The notes below the pieces were generated by a model, which saw nothing but the letters and a program-made list of their open reading frames with translations, did not search any database and had not been told where the DNA came from. A DNA stretch of 6,400 bases from Thermoplasmata archaeon. Its GTDB lineage: Archaea > Thermoplasmatota > Thermoplasmata > Lutacidiplasmatales > UBA184. The stretch spans positions 1 through 6,400 of the forward strand of contig JAKATE010000111.1 in NCBI GenBank assembly GCA_021828085.1, read 5' to 3'. This document shows, one piece after another, positions 5,528-6,400 of this stretch (position 1 is its first letter; every line of letters begins with the position of its first letter). Both the position numbers and the translations under genes were made by a program.

Positions 5528-6204
5528 AGCGCTTCTCCCGTCGAGCCCGGGGAAGGACCGGGCCGTCCTCCCGACCCTCTACGGAGAGCGACCACGAGGG
5601 CCACCGCGAGGGCTCCCCCGGCCGCGAGCAGACCGACCGAGAGGGCAGGATAGGACGTGGAGATGAGGAGGGTGACGTGGATCCAGGGAGCCTGGGGAGG
5701 GGGGACCAATAACAACTGGAGCCACACTTGGGAGGGGAAGTAGAAGTTTAACGGACCGGACCAGTTCTGGTCGTAGATGTTGGAGTAGAAGAAGTACCAT
5801 GGAGGCGGGCCGTTCTCATCCTGGCAACTCAGGGTGCTGAGGTTCGAGGGATGCGACCCACAGTTGAAGATGGCGAGGTTGAAGCTCGCGTTCCCCGACG
5901 AGAGGATGCTCACGGAGAGGACTTCAGGGAAGAGGAAGGGTGCGGTCTCCACCACGACCGGGGGGGATTCCGGTGTGAGGGTAACCTCGCGTCCGGTGAC
6001 GGTCACCGCTGAGATACCCATGTAAGACCCGAGGGCCAAGAGGGCGACGCAGAGTGCCACGACGCCCGCCCGGCGCCTTCTCCGGGAACGGAGCGATCTC
6101 GGGCGATGCCCCATCGGTTCGGGTGGTGAACGATACCTCGCCTCGGCCGCTGCGGCAGGCGCACCCGGACTTTGAGAGAGCGTACTCCGCTCCGATTGCT
6201 CCAC
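5524..6204 (-). CDS. Small membrane-anchored surface protein, first gene of a pair
   Basis: 226 residues from the GTG at 6204-6202; no recognised family. A polar N-terminal stretch and a strongly basic run (RSLRSRRRRR, 36-45) precede a membrane segment at about 46-65. The ectodomain (about 66-186) has sequons at N105, N121 and N147, a possible disulfide C115-C127, and aromatic-rich strands (PPPWYFFYSNIYDQNW). A second membrane helix (187-207) leads to a short Gly/Pro/Arg-rich tail. The layout matches the following gene, with which it shares a 4-nt overlap and surely an mRNA. The GTG is supported by a TATA-like element 25 nt upstream. Two alternatives remain: ATG at 6114-6112 (residue 31), which gives a more usual signal peptide, or a start outside the window, because the frame is open to position 6399 with no other start codon. 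Confidence 0.75.
   Translation of the reverse strand: MEQSERSTLSQSPGAPAAAAEARYRSPPEPMGHRPRSLRSRRRRRAGVVALCVALLALGSYMGISAVTVTGREVTLTPESPPVVVETAPFLFPEVLSVSILSSGNASFNLAIFNCGSHPSNLSTLSCQDENGPPPWYFFYSNIYDQNWSGPLNFYFPSQVWLQLLLVPPPQAPWIHVTLLISTSYPALSVGLLAAGGALAVALVVALRRGSGGRPGPSPGSTGEAL
5535..5539 (-). promoter_or_regulatory. Shine-Dalgarno-like GGGAG for the TTG-started gene
   Basis: Read on the minus strand, GGGAG lies seven bases before the TTG at 5527-5525, inside the last codons of the upstream gene. The other clear starts in the window follow TATA boxes and lack such a site, so this one supports internal initiation in a two-gene message and the choice of TTG. Confidence 0.5.
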
Positions 6205-6225
6205 CGTTTCGCCGACCCGGTCCGC

Positions 6226-6233
6226 GAATAGAA
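6226..6233 (-). promoter_or_regulatory. TATA-like element for the surface-protein pair
   Basis: Read on the minus strand the site is TTCTATTC within AACGTTCTATTCGCGG. Its centre is 25-26 nt before the GTG at 6204, the same geometry and nearly the same sequence as the element before the MDR reductase GTG. It would be spurious if the gene really starts beyond the window. Confidence 0.5.
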
Positions 6234-6380
6234 CGTTTCCCTCGTCCCCGTGTCGCGCGGATTCGTCGAGGTGGAGGGAAGGGTTCCGACCTCCTCCGGG
6301 GTAGACAGCGGAGCCGCGTACCCCCTTGAACCGACCGACGGATCGAAGGAGCCGGACGGGCTCGTGTTCCTCCCCGAGCG

Positions 6381-6388
6381 TTCTAAAT
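6381..6388 (+). promoter_or_regulatory. Possible TATA element for a plus-strand gene beyond the window
   Basis: GCGTTCTAAATGC shares GTTCTA with the minus-strand elements at 4423-4430 and 6226-6233. On the plus strand it would place a leaderless start near 6410-6415, outside the window, for a gene divergent from the surface-protein pair. Apart from the promoter-like site at 6226-6233 and the upstream extension of the minus-strand frame, I see nothing else in 6205-6400. Confidence 0.35.
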
Positions 6389-6400
6389 GCGTGACTGCTA

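Overview
The window (about 68-70% G+C by eye) looks like a chromosomal segment of a high-GC archaeon. Four things point that way. Several genes have a TATA-like element 25-30 nt before the start codon, as in leaderless archaeal transcripts. The tRNA gene does not encode CCA. There is an archaeal-style AbrB-PhoU fusion. Three sequon-rich surface proteins carry a single C-terminal membrane anchor. The lineage cannot be fixed from sequence alone; Thermoplasmatota is my best guess.

Left half, plus strand. The Pro/Ala-rich tail of an unknown protein ends at 96. A PhoU-family regulator with an N-terminal AbrB-like domain follows (151-1275), with a clear TATA box 30 nt upstream. Next is a 570-residue type I membrane glycoprotein (1318-3030) with a beta-rich ectodomain, two Ig-like repeats and a cytoplasmic zinc ribbon. 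Its stop codon is interlocked, within one CTAG, with the stop of a convergent minus-strand gene (3027-3335). That gene encodes a 102-residue protein resembling only the C-terminal Cys4 zinc half of Fur-family regulators. Behind it lies a minus-strand medium-chain (MDR) reductase (3387-4400) with the structural-zinc cysteines but no catalytic-zinc ligands.

Middle. A divergent promoter region (4401-4522) separates the reductase from tRNA-Leu(CAG) at 4523-4607. The 245 bp after the tRNA hold no standard gene. On the minus strand, however, an uninterrupted 59-codon frame (4625-4804) has a strongly coding-like base pattern but no ordinary start codon. A GC-rich hairpin separates it from the next gene.

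Right half, minus strand. Two small membrane-anchored surface proteins (5524-6204, then 4853-5527) are joined by a 4-nt stop/start overlap. They share one layout: N-terminal membrane segment, sequon-bearing beta-rich ectodomain, a similar motif just before the second membrane segment, and a polar tail. They are probably distant paralogues or partners. The reading frame of the upstream one stays open to the window edge, so its start is uncertain. A TATA-like element at 6381-6388 may drive a plus-strand gene outside the window.

No defence system, CRISPR array, insertion sequence or intact mobile element was found. The less ordinary items are the Fur-like mini-protein, the start-less coding-like frame beside the tRNA, and the paired surface proteins.
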